The notes: generated by a model not told the origin, from the sequence alone. 64,000 nucleotides of DNA from Candidatus Tisiphia endosymbiont of Beris chalybata (GCF_964026555.1 NZ_OZ032159.1:806001-870000), one strand, 5' to 3'; counted from the first letter of the stretch, positions 52,040-61,891 are shown. Numbers and translations: made by a program.

Positions 52040-52936
52040 TCATAAACTATCTACAAAAATATTATTTTTATAATTTTGTAGCTGTTGTGGTAATAGTGGA
52101 ATTGTGGGTAAGTCGCAAGACTTATCCATAAATCCACTATATATCTCAAACGGCGTTTTGTACTCCAAAGCCTGATGGGGCCTTTGATTGTTATACCAAT
52201 TCAACCATTTCGGGATATTATTTTTCAACTCTAAAACTGAAGTACACCGGTATAAATACGACCCCTCATACTTAAACGATCGCCATAAACGCTCAATATG
52301 GGCATTATCGTTACACCTGCCTTTGCCCGTCATGCTGATGCTTATGACGCATCTCCTCAATTCATTAATCCAATCCTCGCTGGTAAACTGGCTACCTTGA
52401 TCACTATTAATTATCGACGGCTTCCCATATTTAGCTATAGCATCTTCTAACGCTAGCAAACAGCTCTCTGTATTTAAACTATTTGATAAACGATATCCTA
52501 CTACTAATCTAGTATAAACATCGATTAATGCAACCAAATACATAAAACCACTTTGTACCCTTAAATAAGTGATATCCACCTGCCATACCTGATTTGGCTT
52601 TATAACCTCTAACCCTGATAGCAAATATGGATAAATAGCTTCTTTTAGGTTTCTTTTACTTGTATTAATCGAAGGGTAAATTGCTTGCAAATTCATTAGT
52701 TTCATCAACCTCCTGACTTTTTTGCTGTTAACAATTACCACTTCTCTCCTAAGTATCGCCGTTATTCGCCGGTAACCATATATCGGATAATTACTATAGA
52801 TCTCAACTATTCTATTACTTAAATAATTATCTTGATCCTTCTCCGAATCCTTGTAATATAGGCTGGAGCGGTTCAGATTCAATAGCTGACTTTGCCGACG
52901 AACACTTAAATCTTTATAATCCTTATCTACCATCAC
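52040..52936 (-). CDS. IS3-family transposase OrfB
   Basis: The 298-residue product is identical to 22398-23294. The rve integrase core is intact (VDITYLRV, NSDQGSQFTS, NAHIERLWRSF). Translation probably starts at the ATG preceded by GAGGAAAG just after OrfA. Identity of the copies implies either very recent transposition or gene conversion. Confidence 0.92.
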   Translation of the reverse strand: MMVDKDYKDLSVRRQSQLLNLNRSSLYYKDSEKDQDNYLSNRIVEIYSNYPIYGYRRITAILRREVVIVNSKKVRRLMKLMNLQAIYPSINTSKRNLKEAIYPYLLSGLEVIKPNQVWQVDITYLRVQSGFMYLVALIDVYTRLVVGYRLSNSLNTESCLLALEDAIAKYGKPSIINSDQGSQFTSEDWINELRRCVISISMTGKGRCNDNAHIERLWRSFKYEGSYLYRCTSVLELKNNIPKWLNWYNNQRPHQALEYKTPFEIYSGFMDKSCDLPTIPLLPQQLQNYKNNIFVDSL

Positions 52937-52944
52937 TTTCCTCT

Positions 52945-53238
52945 TTATAGTTTCAACTTGGCAGATACGAGCTGCAAAAAATCGTTTTCTACCTTCAATT
53001 TGCCAATAGTTGCATGCAGTTTCTCTATTTCGCTTGTAGAACTAGAGGAATTACCGTTTTCATAGCTAAACTTAAAAATATCAGCACCATTTTCCAAAAA
53101 TTGTTTCTTCCACCTTGTCATTACCGACCTTGGAACTTGATATTTTGAGATTATTTCAGCAATACTCAAATCTCCTCGGATCATCTCTAGCGATACTTTA
53201 AACTTAAATTCTTTACTGTAACTTTTTGGCTTACTCAT
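52945..53238 (-). CDS. IS3-family transposase OrfA
   Basis: A 97-residue HTH protein identical to 23303-23596. It directs binding to the element ends. It is upstream of OrfB on the same strand, with 8 nt between the frames. Confidence 0.92.
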   Translation of the reverse strand: MSKPKSYSKEFKFKVSLEMIRGDLSIAEIISKYQVPRSVMTRWKKQFLENGADIFKFSYENGNSSSSTSEIEKLHATIGKLKVENDFLQLVSAKLKL

Positions 53239-53318
53239 TTTCGACTGCTCCTATTTTATATTTATTTTAACATAAAATAGTCTCTCTATCACTGCTCTAG
53301 TTTTCGGGGCGCATTACG

Positions 53319-53581
53319 GAATATCGCCTACTTTGAGTGCAAATTTATTTTATGAAATAAATGAATGGAAGGCATTATATATGGTAGTTTACAGGAGACC
53401 CCCGCCGTCTGAGGCTCCAAGCCTGTATGTAATGAACAGGTTAGTTGCCTCATTAGGTGGGTTCTTGAACCGAAAACATGATAAAGAACCTGGGGTAAAA
53501 TCCATGTGGATAGGACTTACTAGACTCAAAGATATTACTTTAACTTATGACATTTTTAACCAATTTAATAGTTGTGGGTAA
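53319..53581 (+). pseudogene. IS4 (Tn5/IS50-like) transposase, C-terminal fragment
   Basis: About 85 codons including EWKALYMVVYRRPPPSEAPS, NRLVASLGGFLNRKHDKEPG and SMWIGLTRLKDI, matching the C-terminal region of Tn5-type transposases (the LGGFL-x-R-K-x-D-x-E-P-G block). It is truncated at its 5' side by IS3 copy B. Its last part recurs at 6195-6270. Inactive. Confidence 0.7.
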
Positions 53582-53595
53582 AGATATGACTTAGT

Positions 53596-53680
53596 TGTAC
53601 GCTGCGCTGCTCGACTTTGCCACTCCTCGCTCTTCTTGAAGTTGATTCTATCGTCTACCAATTCTTCAGGTGCGAGCAGT
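53596..53680. repeat. Right half of a family B palindromic repeat
   Basis: GTACGCTGCGCTGCTCGACT through CTTCAGGTGCGAGCAGTG. The left half is missing. Confidence 0.7.
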
Positions 53681-53871
53681 GAACTATAGTTGTAGATTCT
53701 AAAAATTAAGAATTTTCATGACCAAATTGGGGATGTAATTGCATTTTTATACCCAAATTTTAGCGTCAATAATAAAGAAAATATGAAATTTTCTTATAAT
53801 TTATTCAATCTACAACTGTAGTACTAGGCTCAATAGAATACGCTGCGGTTTGGAGTGAAGAGTCTCCTTCC

Positions 53872-53977
53872 TATAGTCACTTAGGTTAAACTAGCTACGT
53901 TGTTGCTGGTCGCTTACCTAGTATCTCCTAGGCTTCATTCCTCGCGCCTAGTATCTAATTCAACCTAAGTGACTATA
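53872..53977. repeat. 106-bp palindromic repeat, family E
   Basis: TATAGTCACTTAGGTTAAAC...CAACCTAAGTGACTATA, near-identical to 34462-34567. It lies just past the htpG 3' end. Confidence 0.88.
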
Positions 53978-54020
53978 CAAATTACCTAGCAGGCGCGAGT
54001 TTCAAAAGAGGCCTAATATA

Positions 54021-55889
54021 TCACAAAATAGCTTTTTGGATAATATCATTAAGTCTTTTAGCAAAACTTCCAGTGTCGCTTACCGGTTCTCCTTCTAAAA
54101 TGCAAGATTGATCATAAATCAATTTAACCAGCTCATCATTCATATGATCTGTATTGCCTGCAGTTACATCATTATTAATTTTTTCAATAATTTTATGCTT
54201 AGGATTTAACTCAAGTATTTTTGCTGAAGCCGATATTAATTGTTTTTGTTCAATTAAGAATCTCTCCATCCGGATATCCATAGCTCCTTCCCCAACCGCA
54301 AGGCAAGCAGGGCTTAAGGTGAGCTTTTTAGAGATTCTTACTTCTTTTACTAATTCTCCTAATATTTCCTTAAAATATTCGATTAGCTTGGCGTATTCAT
54401 CACTAACTTTTTCTTCTTGTACCGTTTCGGAAGGTTGATTTTCTTTTTCTAAGTCTATATCACTTCTAGTAACCGATTTAATAGCATAACCTTTATAATT
54501 ACTATTAACATTAACCCAAAAATCATCTACTGTGTCTGTAAAAAGTAGTACGTCAATGTTTTTACTTAAAAACCCTTCTATTTGAGGGCTAGAAAGTAAT
54601 TTTGCAGGATTATCCCCACTTAGGTAATATATAGTATTTTGCTCTTCTTTAAAATTACTAATATAATCGTCAAGGCTAATCATTTTTTCCTGTAAACTAC
54701 TTCTAAAGATGCCCACTTCAAGCAATTTATCATGATCAGAAGTTGGTTCACATAAACCTTCTTTTAAAGCAGCCCCAAAACTAGACCAAAATTTACTATA
54801 TTCTTCAATTGACTCATCTTTCTTCTTTTTCAGCTCTCCTAAAACTTTCTTAGTTATAGCCGATTTAATTTTTTCCAAAGTTTTATTATGTTGCAAGGAT
54901 TCCCGGCTGATATTTAGAGGTAAATCTTCAGAATCAACTACTCCTCTTAAGAATCGTAAATAGGAAGGGATTAAATCTATATTTTCATCAGAGATAAATA
55001 CCCGTTTTATATATAATTTTACTCTTCTCTTACGATCTGGGTGAAATAAATCAAACGTTTTAGTTGAGGGGATAAATAATAAATTAGTAAATTCGACAGT
55101 GCCCTCATTTCTGTTATGGATAGTTATCCAAGGATCATCAACAGCATAGGATAAGGTTTTATAGAAATCCTTATACTGCTCTTCTGTTATCTCGGACTTA
55201 GGTCTAGTCCATAATGCGGAAGCTGAATTAAGTTGCACTTCATTAGAAGTAGTTTCATCAATAAAATATATTGGTATTGCTATATGATCAGAATAGCTTT
55301 TGACTATATGTTTTAATCTAAAATGATCGACATAACTCTCTTCGTCTTGTTTAACGTGGATTACTACCTCTGTCCCTCTGGCAAAATCATTGTTTTCACA
55401 GTCTCCTACCGTATATTCTCCAAGACCATCTGATTGCCAAGTGTACGCTTTTTCTTCGCCTGCTTTCCTAGAGGTGACAGTTATAATATCCGCGACCATA
55501 AAGGCAGAATAAAACCCTACCCCGAACTGGCCGATCAGCATACTATCCTTTTTCATATCACCAGAAAGATTCTGCAGGAAATTTCCAGTACCAGACCTGG
55601 CAATAGTCCCTAAATTATCAATTAAATCTTCCTGATTCATACCTATACCATTATCTCTAATGATAATCTGTCTTTTTTCTTTATCTATCTTGACAGTAAT
55701 TTTAAATACTGGATCCTCTTCAATGAGTTTTGGCTCACTAAGAGATAAATAACGTAATTTATCACAGGCATCAGAAGAGTTAGATATTAATTCCCGCATG
55801 AAAATTTCTTTATTACTATAAAGAGAATGAATCATTAAGTTTAAAATCTTGCCTACCTCAGCATCAAATTTCTTTTTTTCTTGCGTCAT
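54021..55889 (-). CDS. htpG: Molecular chaperone HtpG (Hsp90)
   Basis: ATP-dependent chaperone of 622 residues (E. coli 624). The GHKL ATPase motifs are intact: [17 protein letters not shown] (motif with the catalytic Glu and Asn), [28 protein letters not shown] and GTEVVIH. The middle domain has [11 protein letters not shown] with the catalytic Arg, and the C-terminal dimerisation domain follows. Start ATG 55889 reads [20 protein letters not shown]. Regulation is likely heat-linked, but no heat-shock promoter is evident. Confidence 0.97.
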   Translation of the reverse strand: MTQEKKKFDAEVGKILNLMIHSLYSNKEIFMRELISNSSDACDKLRYLSLSEPKLIEEDPVFKITVKIDKEKRQIIIRDNGIGMNQEDLIDNLGTIARSGTGNFLQNLSGDMKKDSMLIGQFGVGFYSAFMVADIITVTSRKAGEEKAYTWQSDGLGEYTVGDCENNDFARGTEVVIHVKQDEESYVDHFRLKHIVKSYSDHIAIPIYFIDETTSNEVQLNSASALWTRPKSEITEEQYKDFYKTLSYAVDDPWITIHNRNEGTVEFTNLLFIPSTKTFDLFHPDRKRRVKLYIKRVFISDENIDLIPSYLRFLRGVVDSEDLPLNISRESLQHNKTLEKIKSAITKKVLGELKKKKDESIEEYSKFWSSFGAALKEGLCEPTSDHDKLLEVGIFRSSLQEKMISLDDYISNFKEEQNTIYYLSGDNPAKLLSSPQIEGFLSKNIDVLLFTDTVDDFWVNVNSNYKGYAIKSVTRSDIDLEKENQPSETVQEEKVSDEYAKLIEYFKEILGELVKEVRISKKLTLSPACLAVGEGAMDIRMERFLIEQKQLISASAKILELNPKHKIIEKINNDVTAGNTDHMNDELVKLIYDQSCILEGEPVSDTGSFAKRLNDIIQKAIL

Positions 55890-56000
55890 ATTTAATCCTA
55901 TTTTTTTGCATACCTAGACTTAACTATCTTTGTTCATTTTATATAGTGCTTTAAATGAAAATTTAAACAGTCTAACTCAATATTTTTTTATAGCCAGTAG

Positions 56001-56106
56001 TATACTTTTGAAAGAGGCCTATTTTATCATGGACCCACGTACTTATATGTATGCTGCGCGCGCTATTCAAAATAAAATGATAGTTCTTGAAGTATGAACA
56101 GTATAT
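56001..56106. repeat. Degraded family C palindromic repeat
   Basis: TATACTTTTGAAAGAGGCC, ATTTTATCATGGACCCACGT, GCTGCGCGCGCTATTCAAAA and AGTATGAACAGTATA are recognisable, with several deletions. It lies between htpG and pepP. Confidence 0.6.
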
Positions 56107-56132
56107 ACATTTCCAAAGCTTTTTCCCGATCG

Positions 56133-57941
56133 TTAGCAGAAAAACTGGCTATCTAGCCAACTTTTCCCTTTAGTGGATAGTACAGGATATACGTGTTGTC
56201 TGATTTTATTATAATATTGTTTTATATAATTTTTCTCATCTTTGCTTAACATTTTTAACTCAATTAATTCTTTAGCATAGGGCACTAAAGTAAGAGTATC
56301 AAATTCTAAATAATTAACGTTTATATGTGCTTTGTTCTGTAGTTTAGCCTCTTCAATTTTTAAAGTATTTACCTCGCTATTTGAAGCTGTAGAGCCCAGT
56401 GCAATGCTTTTAATATACATTAAATTTTCTATTCTAATACCAAAATGTCCTGCTTTATAATAGCCCGGCTCATTAGATACAATCATGCCAGGTTGTAAGA
56501 CGATTTTATTATTTAAGCTAATGCCCTGAGGCCCCTCATGTACATTTAAAAAGCTCCCTACACCATGTCCTGTACTGTGGGGATAATCTTGGAAATCTTG
56601 CCACAAAAACTGTCTAGCTAACACCTCTAAATTTGCGCCGGTAATATTATTTCCTGGGAATTTAATCTTTGATAACGCGATATGTCCTTTCAGAACTTGC
56701 GTATAACGTAATTTTTGTTCTGTTGTCGGGCTCCCTATAGCAAAAGTTCTGGTTACATCCGTGGTGCCTCCTTTATATTGCCCCCCTGAATCAATTAACA
56801 GTAAACCCTTACCTACAATTTTTTTCGAGCCAAATGGAGAGGCGCGGTAATGGATTACCGCGCCATGCTCTTTAAAACCACAAATAGTTGGGAAACTATC
56901 CATAATATAATTAGTTTGTTTAGATCTAAAATCTGTTAATATTTCTCCCAGATTATATTCCGTTTGTTTCCCTAATAAGTCAGTGGATAATGTAAATAAA
57001 TATGCAAAAAATTCACATAATGCCACCGCATCTTGAATATGACAATTAACAGCATGGGTAACCTCAGTATTGTTCTTACAGGCTTTTAATAATTGGCAAG
57101 GATCACTAATTTCTTCTATTATTTTATTACTTAATAAATCCTGAACATAAATAGAGGTCACCTTCTCATCAAATAAGATTTTGCCCTCTTGATTGTGCAA
57201 TACCACTTCAAAATCTTCTTCGTGGTAAAAGGTTATTTCAGGCCTAGCTAATCTAATATCCTGATTCACTTTTGCAGGGTGAGTAAATAAAAATAAGTTA
57301 TCTATAGTTATTATAACTTTACCAAGTAGCAGAGGGGAATAAGCAATATCATTCGCTCTGAGGTCTAATAGCCAGCATATTGAATCTAGTGCAGTAATTA
57401 TAAGAGCGCTAGCTGAATGTTTTGCAGCTAAATCACGCACTAATGCTACCTTATCCTTATAAGAGCATCCTGAGAATTCTATGTCATGCTGGTATATTGT
57501 GGAGGCAAGAGAGGCAGGTTTATTAACCCAAATTTTATCTACTAAATTATCAGCTATTTTAAGTAAACGTGGGGCTATTTTAGAAAATATTTTTAATTTA
57601 GCAATAGTAAAAAGCTTAGGGTCATAACCTAATATAGCGTCCTTATCTAAATAATTATCCCAAGGAAAATGTATTAAGTTATTAATATCAGCGATATGGA
57701 AAAAACTTTGATCTAATTCTAACTTGCTTTGCTCTAAATAACGGCCATCGGTAAAAAATAATCCCTTATCGGCCTCGATTATAGCTAGGCCATTTGTACC
57801 GGTAAAATTAGTAATATATTTGAGTCTTTGGCTGCCTGCGGGAGGATATTCACTAAAATATTGGTCATTGGCAGGGACTATATATGCCCTAATTTTATAG
57901 TGATCAAAAAGAGCGGTAATGTTGCGGATAGGTGTATGCAT
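56133..57941 (-). CDS. pepP: Xaa-Pro aminopeptidase (aminopeptidase P), three-domain type
   Basis: A 602-residue metallopeptidase that removes N-terminal residues preceding proline. Two creatinase-like N-terminal domains (about 1-310) are followed by the pita-bread catalytic domain: LLIDSGGQYKGGTTDVTRT has the two metal Asp, HSTGHGVGSFLNVHEGP the metal His, and SNEPGYYKAGHFGIRIENL the Glu ligands. The length matches the long, eukaryotic-APP1-like form, not the 440-residue E. coli PepP. Its start at 57941 lies close to a nested palindromic repeat. Confidence 0.93.
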   Translation of the reverse strand: MHTPIRNITALFDHYKIRAYIVPANDQYFSEYPPAGSQRLKYITNFTGTNGLAIIEADKGLFFTDGRYLEQSKLELDQSFFHIADINNLIHFPWDNYLDKDAILGYDPKLFTIAKLKIFSKIAPRLLKIADNLVDKIWVNKPASLASTIYQHDIEFSGCSYKDKVALVRDLAAKHSASALIITALDSICWLLDLRANDIAYSPLLLGKVIITIDNLFLFTHPAKVNQDIRLARPEITFYHEEDFEVVLHNQEGKILFDEKVTSIYVQDLLSNKIIEEISDPCQLLKACKNNTEVTHAVNCHIQDAVALCEFFAYLFTLSTDLLGKQTEYNLGEILTDFRSKQTNYIMDSFPTICGFKEHGAVIHYRASPFGSKKIVGKGLLLIDSGGQYKGGTTDVTRTFAIGSPTTEQKLRYTQVLKGHIALSKIKFPGNNITGANLEVLARQFLWQDFQDYPHSTGHGVGSFLNVHEGPQGISLNNKIVLQPGMIVSNEPGYYKAGHFGIRIENLMYIKSIALGSTASNSEVNTLKIEEAKLQNKAHINVNYLEFDTLTLVPYAKELIELKMLSKDEKNYIKQYYNKIRQHVYPVLSTKGKSWLDSQFFC

Positions 57942-57957
57942 AAAAATTTTGTAATAT

Positions 57958-58250
57958 TAGGTTCTGTGAAGGTTTCTATCTAATGGTTGATTTCGTCGTG
58001 ATTTTCGTTCTCGAATCCTCACTTATACTACTCGTCTTTCAAAAATTGTTTTTTTATTTTATCATGGACTCATGTGCTCACGTACTAGCATGTACGCTGC
58101 GCACGCTCGCCATTTAAAATAAAATCCAATTCTTGAAGTATGAGCAGTATACACCCTAGGGCGCTGCGGTTCTGTGAGCAACAATGCCTATAAATCTACT
58201 CATGACATAGAAACCTTCACAGAATTACATAGAAACCTTCACAGAACCTA
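57958..58250. repeat. Family D palindromic repeat interrupted by a family C repeat
   Basis: The left part (57958-58023) and right part (58152-58250) rejoin into a family D unit when 58024-58151 is removed at a TA. The right arm is tandemly duplicated (ACATAGAAACCTTCACAGAA twice). It is upstream of pepP. Confidence 0.88.
58024..58151. repeat. 128-bp palindromic repeat, family C, inserted into a family D repeat
   Basis: TATACTACTCG...GAGCAGTATA, the same length and sequence type as 9066-9193 and 51303-51430. Confidence 0.9.
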
Positions 58251-58355
58251 GATTTTTTGCATAATTCGTATCAAGCGGGTAAAGTGTACGGTTATCCCGT
58301 GTCTTCTACAAATTCCTATTCGATGCAAATTCATATCAGAGGAGTATAGACACTA

Positions 58356-58694
58356 CTACCCTCTAGGTCTGTTAGATTTAGTAGACCTTGGAGTTAAAGA
58401 TTTTACCTGACTTTTAGGTTCTTTCTTTTTATTTGTAGTCGTCAGATGGGGCTGTACCTGTTTGACAATCTCTTGAATCTGAACTTGTTCCTCTAAAGTG
58501 AAGGAGGTAGGCGCAATTTGTTTTGGTTCCGTAATATTATTTTTTTTCTCTGCAGTCATTGCTGCGCTAGAAGGAGAGGCGATAAGTTTTTGTTCCTTTG
58601 CCCCCTGCGGTCTTCTGCCTAGTACCTTATCCCAACTAAAGGACTTGCCCACATATTGTTGAAGCTTGAAAAGCGTTTTTGTACTCAGTAACAT
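58356..58694 (-). CDS. Hypothetical basic protein coupled to the XRE regulator
   Basis: A 112-residue protein, Lys/Pro/Ser-rich, with no recognised domain. One amphipathic stretch (FTLEEQVQIQEIVKQVQPHL) is the only likely helix, and the C-terminus is a positively charged tail. Its ATG overlaps the stop of the upstream XRE gene as TAATG, implying translational coupling and a shared function with the regulator. It could be a small partner protein of a regulatory or toxin-antitoxin-like pair, but there is no sequence support beyond the coupling. Confidence 0.55.
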   Translation of the reverse strand: MLLSTKTLFKLQQYVGKSFSWDKVLGRRPQGAKEQKLIASPSSAAMTAEKKNNITEPKQIAPTSFTLEEQVQIQEIVKQVQPHLTTTNKKKEPKSQVKSLTPRSTKSNRPRG

Positions 58695-59086
58695 TAAGAA
58701 TTATTACCTTTTTTTAGAAAACTACGAAATGCGTCTTCACTACAACCAATTTTAACTCCTAACTGATATAAAGTAATATTCTGTTTTTCTAATAAATTAT
58801 TAATAAAATTTGTTAAGTTAATCCTTAATTCTTCTGAGCTTAGTTTAGTATACTTCTGCCCTTTTTCAGCAGAAGGGGGGCTGATACCTAACATTTCATC
58901 AATAGAGCATTCAAAAAAATCGGCAAGTTTAACTATCGTTTCTAATCTTGGGTACCTCTCTCCCTCATATAACTTTCGTATAGTAGTCATAGGAATAGCA
59001 GATTTATTAGAAAGCTGACTAACCGTGAGTTTTTGCTCTTCCATTTTTTGTTGTAGAAAATTTCTTAGATTACTGAACCAGTCCAT
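58694..59086 (-). CDS. XRE-family transcriptional regulator with two helix-turn-helix regions
   Basis: A 130-residue protein. An XRE/Cro HTH lies at about 15-70 (KLTVSQLSNKSAIPMTTIRK, then LYEGERYPRLETIVKLADFF). A second HTH-like repeat lies at about 95-128 (NLLEKQNITLYQLGVKIGCS). It probably binds DNA as a dimer. It is the first gene of a two-gene unit with the coupled 112-residue protein. A short palindrome (CCGTTAAAAACGG) 24-36 bp upstream of the start could be its own operator. Confidence 0.8.
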   Translation of the reverse strand: MDWFSNLRNFLQQKMEEQKLTVSQLSNKSAIPMTTIRKLYEGERYPRLETIVKLADFFECSIDEMLGISPPSAEKGQKYTKLSSEELRINLTNFINNLLEKQNITLYQLGVKIGCSEDAFRSFLKKGNNS

Positions 59087-59109
59087 ATAAATAAATTTTT
59101 AAAATTAAT

Positions 59110-59122
59110 CCGTTAAAAACGG
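59110..59122. promoter_or_regulatory. Possible XRE operator (or terminator on plus strand)
   Basis: CCGTT-AAA-AACGG is followed by T5 on the plus strand. Its position just upstream of the minus-strand XRE start favours an autoregulatory operator. The T-run would suit an intrinsic terminator, but no plus-strand gene precedes it. Confidence 0.3.
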
Positions 59123-59127
59123 TTTTT

Positions 59128-59499
59128 CCTTGACAACCAAAAAGAAAATTACTAAAGTACAGTTTAATATCTATTAACAATTACCCAGCTGTTTAGCATA
59201 ATTATTAAATAACTTTGTAATTCTTAAATATATTGAAACTTTATAATATTTTGTACTGATTAATAAAAACGTAACCTCAGTTATATTAATTCCACTTTGT
59301 TATAATTTATTAGTTAAACTTAATAAAGGGATTGTTATCAAAAAAACTTTATTACATAAAATATTCTGTAAATATACCCAAAATTTAAATTAGAAGCAAA
59401 TGTTATCGTTATTGAAGTTAGAATTTTTTAATCTCATCTAAATTATTTTAAAGTCATACATTTATATAGTGTTAACTATAATGGGAAGAAGAGCTTATC
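59128..59499. other. AT-rich intergenic region
   Basis: Divergent region between the XRE gene and the small protein at 59500. TTGACA at 59130-59135 could be a -35 element with a weak TAAAGT at 59153. No gene or repeat is visible. Confidence 0.3.
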
Positions 59500-59751
59500 A
59501 TGCAAAATGATCTTAATGAAAAGAAATATAATATAAGTTACGCTAAAGAGATAAAATTACTAAATAATAAAATTATAACTATGTCTGGTTATATAATCGC
59601 TATGAGATCTGAAAATATAAAAGAGGCTAAAAAAACTGAGGATGCTTTGAAGCTATTAGTTAAACAAACTCGCGATATTAAGGGAGGAATATGGATTTGT
59701 TTAATTACTTTATGGTTCTTAGCTATATTTTTTCTTCAAAGGAATTTTTGA
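59500..59751 (+). CDS. Small tail-anchored membrane protein, hypothetical
   Basis: An 83-residue protein: a polar N-terminal 60 residues with heptad-like pattern (KEIKLLNNKIITMSGYIIAM, AKKTEDALKLLVKQTRDIK), then a single C-terminal transmembrane span (GGIWICLITLWFLAIFFLQ). A GAAGAAGAG ribosome site precedes ATG 59500. Function unknown. The topology suggests anchoring to the inner membrane with a cytoplasmic coil. Confidence 0.5.
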   Translation: MQNDLNEKKYNISYAKEIKLLNNKIITMSGYIIAMRSENIKEAKKTEDALKLLVKQTRDIKGGIWICLITLWFLAIFFLQRNF

Positions 59752-59829
59752 TATACTGCTATCTGTTATGGGGGTAAGGTATTAACTATAAATCATTAGT
59801 GCGGACACTTTAGGTTAGCAAACAAGAAA

Positions 59830-60237
59830 CTATATATTAGGGTTAAATCCTTGAAGTTGAGGAGGAGATTGCTCAACATTTGTAGTAATATTTGCCACAT
59901 TATGCTTAATCCCTAACTCGGATACATGTTCATATTTCATGCCATTAGTTAATAACCTATGACCTTCTATATTTAAGGCATTTTTGTCTTCTGTAGAAAA
60001 TTTAGTTACTATTAACTCAGTAATCTCATACAAAAATTTCCAAGATAATTCAATTCTCTCTTGTAAAGAAAGCTTTTTTATATATACTTCCCTATTATAA
60101 ACAATCGTATTAGTTGGATAATTTTCTTGTCCGTTCTCACTAACCGCTGTACTTTTTCTGAGTTTATAAAAAAAATAAATGAAGATTGCAATAACGGCTA
60201 ATAATAAACTCCCTATTATTAAAACAATATTTTGCAT
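59830..60237 (-). CDS. Hypothetical single-span membrane protein
   Basis: A 135-residue protein with an N-terminal transmembrane helix (IVLIIGSLLLAVIAIFIYFF) and a soluble tail containing YIKKLSLQERIELSWKFLYE and NIEGHRLLTNGMKYEHV. It resembles the small, Rickettsiales-restricted proteins annotated as DUF2660, though I cannot confirm this. It is convergent with the small gene at 59500. Function unknown. Confidence 0.6.
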   Translation of the reverse strand: MQNIVLIIGSLLLAVIAIFIYFFYKLRKSTAVSENGQENYPTNTIVYNREVYIKKLSLQERIELSWKFLYEITELIVTKFSTEDKNALNIEGHRLLTNGMKYEHVSELGIKHNVANITTNVEQSPPQLQGFNPNI

Positions 60238-60361
60238 AAATGTTCCTGCTGGCCCTTAAGCTATAATTGATAATATTTCTTCTTCCTGCCGTATTAGCGT
60301 AGTAGGTCTTTTTCGATACGCGTTTTGAAAGTATAGCCTGCGGTATTTAGCTAGTCCATTA

Positions 60362-60505
60362 GAATTCCTGCATAAGTCGAAAATGGCTAAGGGGTTTTTA
60401 GAAAAAACGAAGCCGAGCACCACAATAGGCAAGGATGTACATGAGGAGCGCCAGGCCACGTTTTGACAACAAAATCACCAAATGATCGAACTTATACAAG
60501 AAGTC
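60362..60505. repeat. Palindromic repeat, family A' (144 bp)
   Basis: GAATTCCTGCATAAGTCG...GAACTTATACAAGAAGTC flanked by TA. It lies in the gap between tig and the small membrane protein gene. Confidence 0.8.
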
Positions 60506-60547
60506 TATTAAACCCCAGCTGATTTTAACAATTAGGCCTTAAGAATT

Positions 60548-61891
60548 TTATATTATTCGATCTTCTTGCTGAGTTAAAAATTCTTCTAGCTCAGTTCTGG
60601 TATATTCCTTTTCATTTAAGGTTACTTCATGCTCAAAAATATGTTGTACTGTTTTTTCTTCTAATAAAGGACCTGTTAAATTTCCTAAAGCTTTAGGGTT
60701 CTTTTGGTAAAAATCGACTATTTTCTGTTCTTGCCCTGGAAAATGCCTTAACTGCGCTATGATCGCTTTGTTGATATCTTCGTGAGTAAGTTGCAGCGCT
60801 TTAATTTTCATATATTCAGCTAATATTAACCCTACTCTAACACGGCGTAAAGCTAATTTATGATAATAATCATCAATTTCTTCTTCGGTCTTGTTTTGAA
60901 ATACACCATTAGAACCACTATTTTTTTCTGTTTGAGCTTTTAATATATTAATTTCTTGAGTTATTAAGGATGGGGGTACTTGAAAAGTTAGTATTTTTTC
61001 TAATTGATCAAATAAACTCATTTTCATTATAGTAAGAATAGGTTCCTCTAATTCTTCTTCAATTTTTTTAGAAATTTTATTACATAAAGTTTCTAAGGTA
61101 TCACAGTCAAACTTTTGAGCAAACTCATCATCGATAATAACTTCTTGTGCTGAATGCACAGCTTTTATTTGTACAATAAATTTAGCAGCTTTTCCTGCGA
61201 TTTCCTTTAAATGATAATCTTCCGGAAAGGTGATATTGACTTCTACTTCTTCCCCAGCTTTGGCCCCAATAAGCTGATCTTCAAAATTATCAGTAAAAGT
61301 TTTACTACCAAGCACTAATTTATAATCTGTAACTTTTCCTCCTGCAAAAGCTTCTCCATCAATATACCCTATAGCATCAATAGTAACTTGATGTCCCTTT
61401 TCTGCTGAGTCCATGTTTTCGTTAGTATAGGCTTTTACAGTAGATGCTAAGTTATCTAGTGCAGCGTTAATTTCTTCTTGTTGAATTATGAGCTTTGGAC
61501 GATTGATAATAATTTGCTTAAATTCTGGTAAAATAATATTGGGCAGTAACTCATATTTTAAAGTAAATTCTAAGTCCTGTTCTTCTTTGTTATAAAGCTC
61601 CTCTAAGGAAGGGTCTAGTATAGGATCTCCTATTATATTTAAGGTATAATTTTTAACAACATCCTTTATAGCTTGCGAGATTTCACGGCCCATAACATCA
61701 AATTTGACAGATAGTTTATATTTTTTTTCAATAAGTTTAGTAGGCACTTTGCCTGCGCGAAACCCATCAATTTTAACTTTTTGTGATAAAATTGTTAATT
61801 CTTTCTGCACCTCATCGATAATTTTAGCCCAGGGAATCACTATTTTAGCCTCAAAATTTAGACTATCATTTTTAAGTTCTGTAACTTGCAT
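60548..61891 (-). CDS. tig: Trigger factor
   Basis: Ribosome-associated chaperone and prolyl isomerase of 447 residues. The N-terminal ribosome-binding domain has the signature GFRAGKVPTKLIEKKY (residues about 44-59), the FKBP-type PPIase domain spans about 155-245 (GHQVTIDAIGYIDGEAF), and a helical C-terminal cradle follows. The start is at ATG 61891 (MQVTELKNDSLNFEAKIVIP). Members act at the exit tunnel on nascent chains. clpP and clpX do not follow in this genome segment. Confidence 0.96.
   Translation of the reverse strand: MQVTELKNDSLNFEAKIVIPWAKIIDEVQKELTILSQKVKIDGFRAGKVPTKLIEKKYKLSVKFDVMGREISQAIKDVVKNYTLNIIGDPILDPSLEELYNKEEQDLEFTLKYELLPNIILPEFKQIIINRPKLIIQQEEINAALDNLASTVKAYTNENMDSAEKGHQVTIDAIGYIDGEAFAGGKVTDYKLVLGSKTFTDNFEDQLIGAKAGEEVEVNITFPEDYHLKEIAGKAAKFIVQIKAVHSAQEVIIDDEFAQKFDCDTLETLCNKISKKIEEELEEPILTIMKMSLFDQLEKILTFQVPPSLITQEINILKAQTEKNSGSNGVFQNKTEEEIDDYYHKLALRRVRVGLILAEYMKIKALQLTHEDINKAIIAQLRHFPGQEQKIVDFYQKNPKALGNLTGPLLEEKTVQHIFEHEVTLNEKEYTRTELEEFLTQQEDRII

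Larger units (their letters stand above)
51984..53318 (-). mobile_element. IS3-family element, complete copy B, 1335 bp
   Basis: Same termini, length and encoded proteins as copy A. The flanks (TAT left, GAA right) are not a target duplication and belong to two unrelated genes, so this copy marks a recombination junction. Confidence 0.9.
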
